From Geopsychrobacter sp. (lineage in GTDB: Bacteria > Desulfobacterota > Desulfuromonadia > Desulfuromonadales > Geopsychrobacteraceae), in contig JAKIUS010000061.1 in NCBI GenBank assembly GCA_021647445.1, positions 1-7,797 of the forward strand: 7,797 bases of DNA, given 5' to 3'. The notes beneath the pieces were generated by a model. That model searched no databases and was not told the origin of the DNA. It saw only the letters and a list, made by a program, of their open reading frames with translations. Positions 6,050-7,797 of the stretch are shown piece after piece (within the stretch, counting starts at the first letter, position 1; each line of letters opens with the position of its first letter). Position numbers and translations under genes: made by a program.

Positions 6050-7797
6050 GTGTTACGCAGGATTATCGAGGCCTCGGTTCGCAATCAGTTTCTGGTCATC
6101 CTGGCGGTTATCGTCATTATCGGCGTAGGAATCTACGCGATCAAAAAAATACCCCTCGATGCCCTGCCTGACGTCAGCGACGTTCAGGTTATCCTCTTCA
6201 CCGAATGGCCGGGCCAACCGCCGCAGATTGTCGAAGACCAGATTACCTACCCCCTGACGACCACCATGCTGTCCGTGGCCAATGCCAAAGTAGTCCGCGG
6301 CTACTCCTTCTTTGGCCTCTCCTTTGTCTACATTATTTTCGAGGATGGCACCGATATCTACTGGGCGCGCAGCCGGGTTCTCGAATACTTAAGCTTTGTC
6401 CAGAATCAACTCCCCCCCGGCGTCACCCCGGTGCTCGGCCCCGATGCAACCCCGGTTGGCTGGATCTTTGAATACGCTTTAGTCGATCACAGCGGCAAGC
6501 ACGATTTAAGTGAACTACGCAGTCTGCAGGACTGGTATGTCCGCTACCAGTTACAGACAGTGCCTGGTGTCGCCAATGTCGCGTCGGTCGGTGGCTTCGT
6601 CAAACAGTACCAGATCAACATCGATCCCAACCGCCTGCTGGCCTACAAAATTCCACTGTCAAAGGTGATCCATGCGATCCGACGCAGCAATAACGATGTC
6701 GGCGGTCGGGTTGTGGAGTACGCCGAAACCGAATATATGGTGGAAGGGATCGGCTACATCGAATCATTGGAGGATATCGAACAGATCCCGGTCGCCGTCG
6801 ATGACACCGGTACGCCGATTCTGGTTCGCGACCTCGCTGATGTTCGCCTGGGGCCAGACATCAGGCGCGGTGCGGTAGACCTTGATGGTCAGGGGGAAGC
6901 GGCGGTCGGTATCGTCGAGATGCGCTACAACAACAATGCGCTATCGGTCATCAACCGGGTCAAACAAAAACTCGAAGAACTGCGCCCGGGCCTGCCCGAC
7001 GGAGTCGAGATTATTCCGATCTATGATCGTTCTGCCCTGATCCACCGCGCCCAGGACACCCTGAAGGGCAAACTGATCGAAGAGAGTATTGTCGTCGCTC
7101 TGGTCTGTGTCATCTTCCTGCTTCATCTGCGTTCGGCATTAGTCGCGATCTTCATCCTGCCGGTCGGAATCCTCATGGCGATGACGGTCATGTATTTCCA
7201 GGGTCTGGCGGCCAATATCATGTCGCTGGGCGGCATTGCCATCGCCATCGGTGCCATGGTCGACGGGGCGATTGTCATGATCGAAAACGCCCACAAACAC
7301 TTAGAACGTGACCGTGGCAAAAAACCACACAAGGAGATCATCATTGATGCGACCAAGGAGGTCGGACCAGCGCTCTTCTTCTCCCTGACGATCATCGCCG
7401 TCTCCTTTTTACCGGTCTTCGCCCTCACCGGTCAATCTGGCCGCATGTTCGCTCCCCTGGCCTTCACCAAAACCTACGCCATGGCTTCAGCGGCCCTGCT
7501 GTCAGTAACGATTGTTCCAATACTAATGGTCTACCTGATCCGCGGAAAAATTCTTCCTGAAGCGAAAAACCCCGTCAACCGTTTCCTCTCCTGGGTCTAT
7601 CGACCACTGCTCAGCAAGGCGTTGCGCTGGCGCTGGCTGGTATTGGTGGGTGCGCTGGCGACCCTGCTATTAACCCTGATCCCTTACCAAAGGCTGGGCT
7701 CAGAATTTATCCCGCCACTCAATGAGGGCGATCTGCTCTACATGCCATCGATGCTGCCGGGGGTCTCTATTACCGAAGCCTCCTCGGTCGCCCAGCA
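6050..7797 (+). CDS. cusA: CusA-like Cu(I)/Ag(I) RND efflux pump, N-terminal 582 residues (runs off window)
   Basis: This is the inner-membrane proton-driven pump of the tripartite metal exporter. The visible part holds membrane helix 1 (about 12-31), the family block [13 protein letters not shown] (35-47) followed by [18 protein letters not shown], the first porter region, helices 2-6 (about 340-495) and the start of helix 7 (about 530-545). The signature [19 protein letters not shown] puts the proton-relay Asp at D405 and the Glu at E412, the same numbers I recall for E. coli CusA. M391, M403 and M478 match candidate transport-path Met. M565 in [10 protein letters not shown] looks like the first of the three-Met binding site (E. 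coli M573). The single Asp in helix 4 fits the monovalent Cu/Ag group rather than CzcA. The start is GTG at 6050, with GGGGAG ending 6-7 nt upstream. About 460 C-terminal residues lie beyond the window. Confidence 0.96.
   Translation, partial: MLRRIIEASVRNQFLVILAVIVIIGVGIYAIKKIPLDALPDVSDVQVILFTEWPGQPPQIVEDQITYPLTTTMLSVANAKVVRGYSFFGLSFVYIIFEDGTDIYWARSRVLEYLSFVQNQLPPGVTPVLGPDATPVGWIFEYALVDHSGKHDLSELRSLQDWYVRYQLQTVPGVANVASVGGFVKQYQINIDPNRLLAYKIPLSKVIHAIRRSNNDVGGRVVEYAETEYMVEGIGYIESLEDIEQIPVAVDDTGTPILVRDLADVRLGPDIRRGAVDLDGQGEAAVGIVEMRYNNNALSVINRVKQKLEELRPGLPDGVEIIPIYDRSALIHRAQDTLKGKLIEESIVVALVCVIFLLHLRSALVAIFILPVGILMAMTVMYFQGLAANIMSLGGIAIAIGAMVDGAIVMIENAHKHLERDRGKKPHKEIIIDATKEVGPALFFSLTIIAVSFLPVFALTGQSGRMFAPLAFTKTYAMASAALLSVTIVPILMVYLIRGKILPEAKNPVNRFLSWVYRPLLSKALRWRWLVLVGALATLLLTLIPYQRLGSEFIPPLNEGDLLYMPSMLPGVSITEASSVAQ

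Noticed and set aside
6205..6471. 88-codon plus-strand frame within cusA
   Set aside because: It is out of frame with an unbroken CusA reading frame and its composition has no recognisable fold.

Overview
The window looks like a chromosomal segment from a respiratory, probably anaerobic Gram-negative bacterium. A TolC-type outer-membrane channel and an RND metal exporter imply an outer membrane. A b-type/Rieske quinol oxidoreductase with a seven-haem c-type cytochrome, and a cytochrome b with an APWY rather than PEWY Qo-site motif, suggest a menaquinone-using lineage. My best guess is a Desulfuromonadia/Geobacter-like deltaproteobacterium; this is inferred from gene style, not from a search.

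Layout. Positions 1-402 (minus) hold the N-terminal 134 codons of a TolC/CusC-like outer-membrane factor, cut by the window edge. A 245-bp intergenic region (403-647) lies upstream of it. It holds helically phased TCAAC boxes, an inverted repeat, a -24/-12-like promoter candidate and two overlapping hairpins. Next comes a tight minus-strand operon, transcribed from about 4.4 kb down to 648: seven-haem membrane-anchored cytochrome c (2737-4398), Rieske iron-sulfur protein (2252-2740), cytochrome b (1209-2255) and a small exported Cys-rich protein of the PCYCGC type (648-1190). The first three genes overlap by ATGA and the fourth follows after 18 bp. A divergent promoter region (about 4399-4624) separates this operon from cusB (4625-6046) and cusA (6050 to the window end, partial) on the plus strand.

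How the genes may work together. CusB and CusA are the periplasmic adaptor and inner-membrane pump of a Cu(I)/Ag(I) efflux machine. The residues that carry metal in the E. coli proteins (three Met in CusB; D405 and several Met in CusA) appear conserved. The TolC-like protein is the natural outer-membrane partner, although it sits at the far side of the cytochrome operon. The cytochrome operon would oxidise quinol through cytochrome b and the Rieske protein and pass electrons to the multihaem cytochrome. The Cys-rich fourth gene has no haem motif and may be a metal-handling or redox accessory protein.

The main unusual points are the embedding of a quinol:cytochrome c oxidoreductase operon inside a split Cus-like locus, the 3+4 haem fusion protein, the PCFCFC protein co-transcribed with it, and two intergenic regions rich in ordered short repeats and sigma54-like sites. 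No tRNA, rRNA, CRISPR array, insertion sequence or convincing intrinsic terminator was seen.
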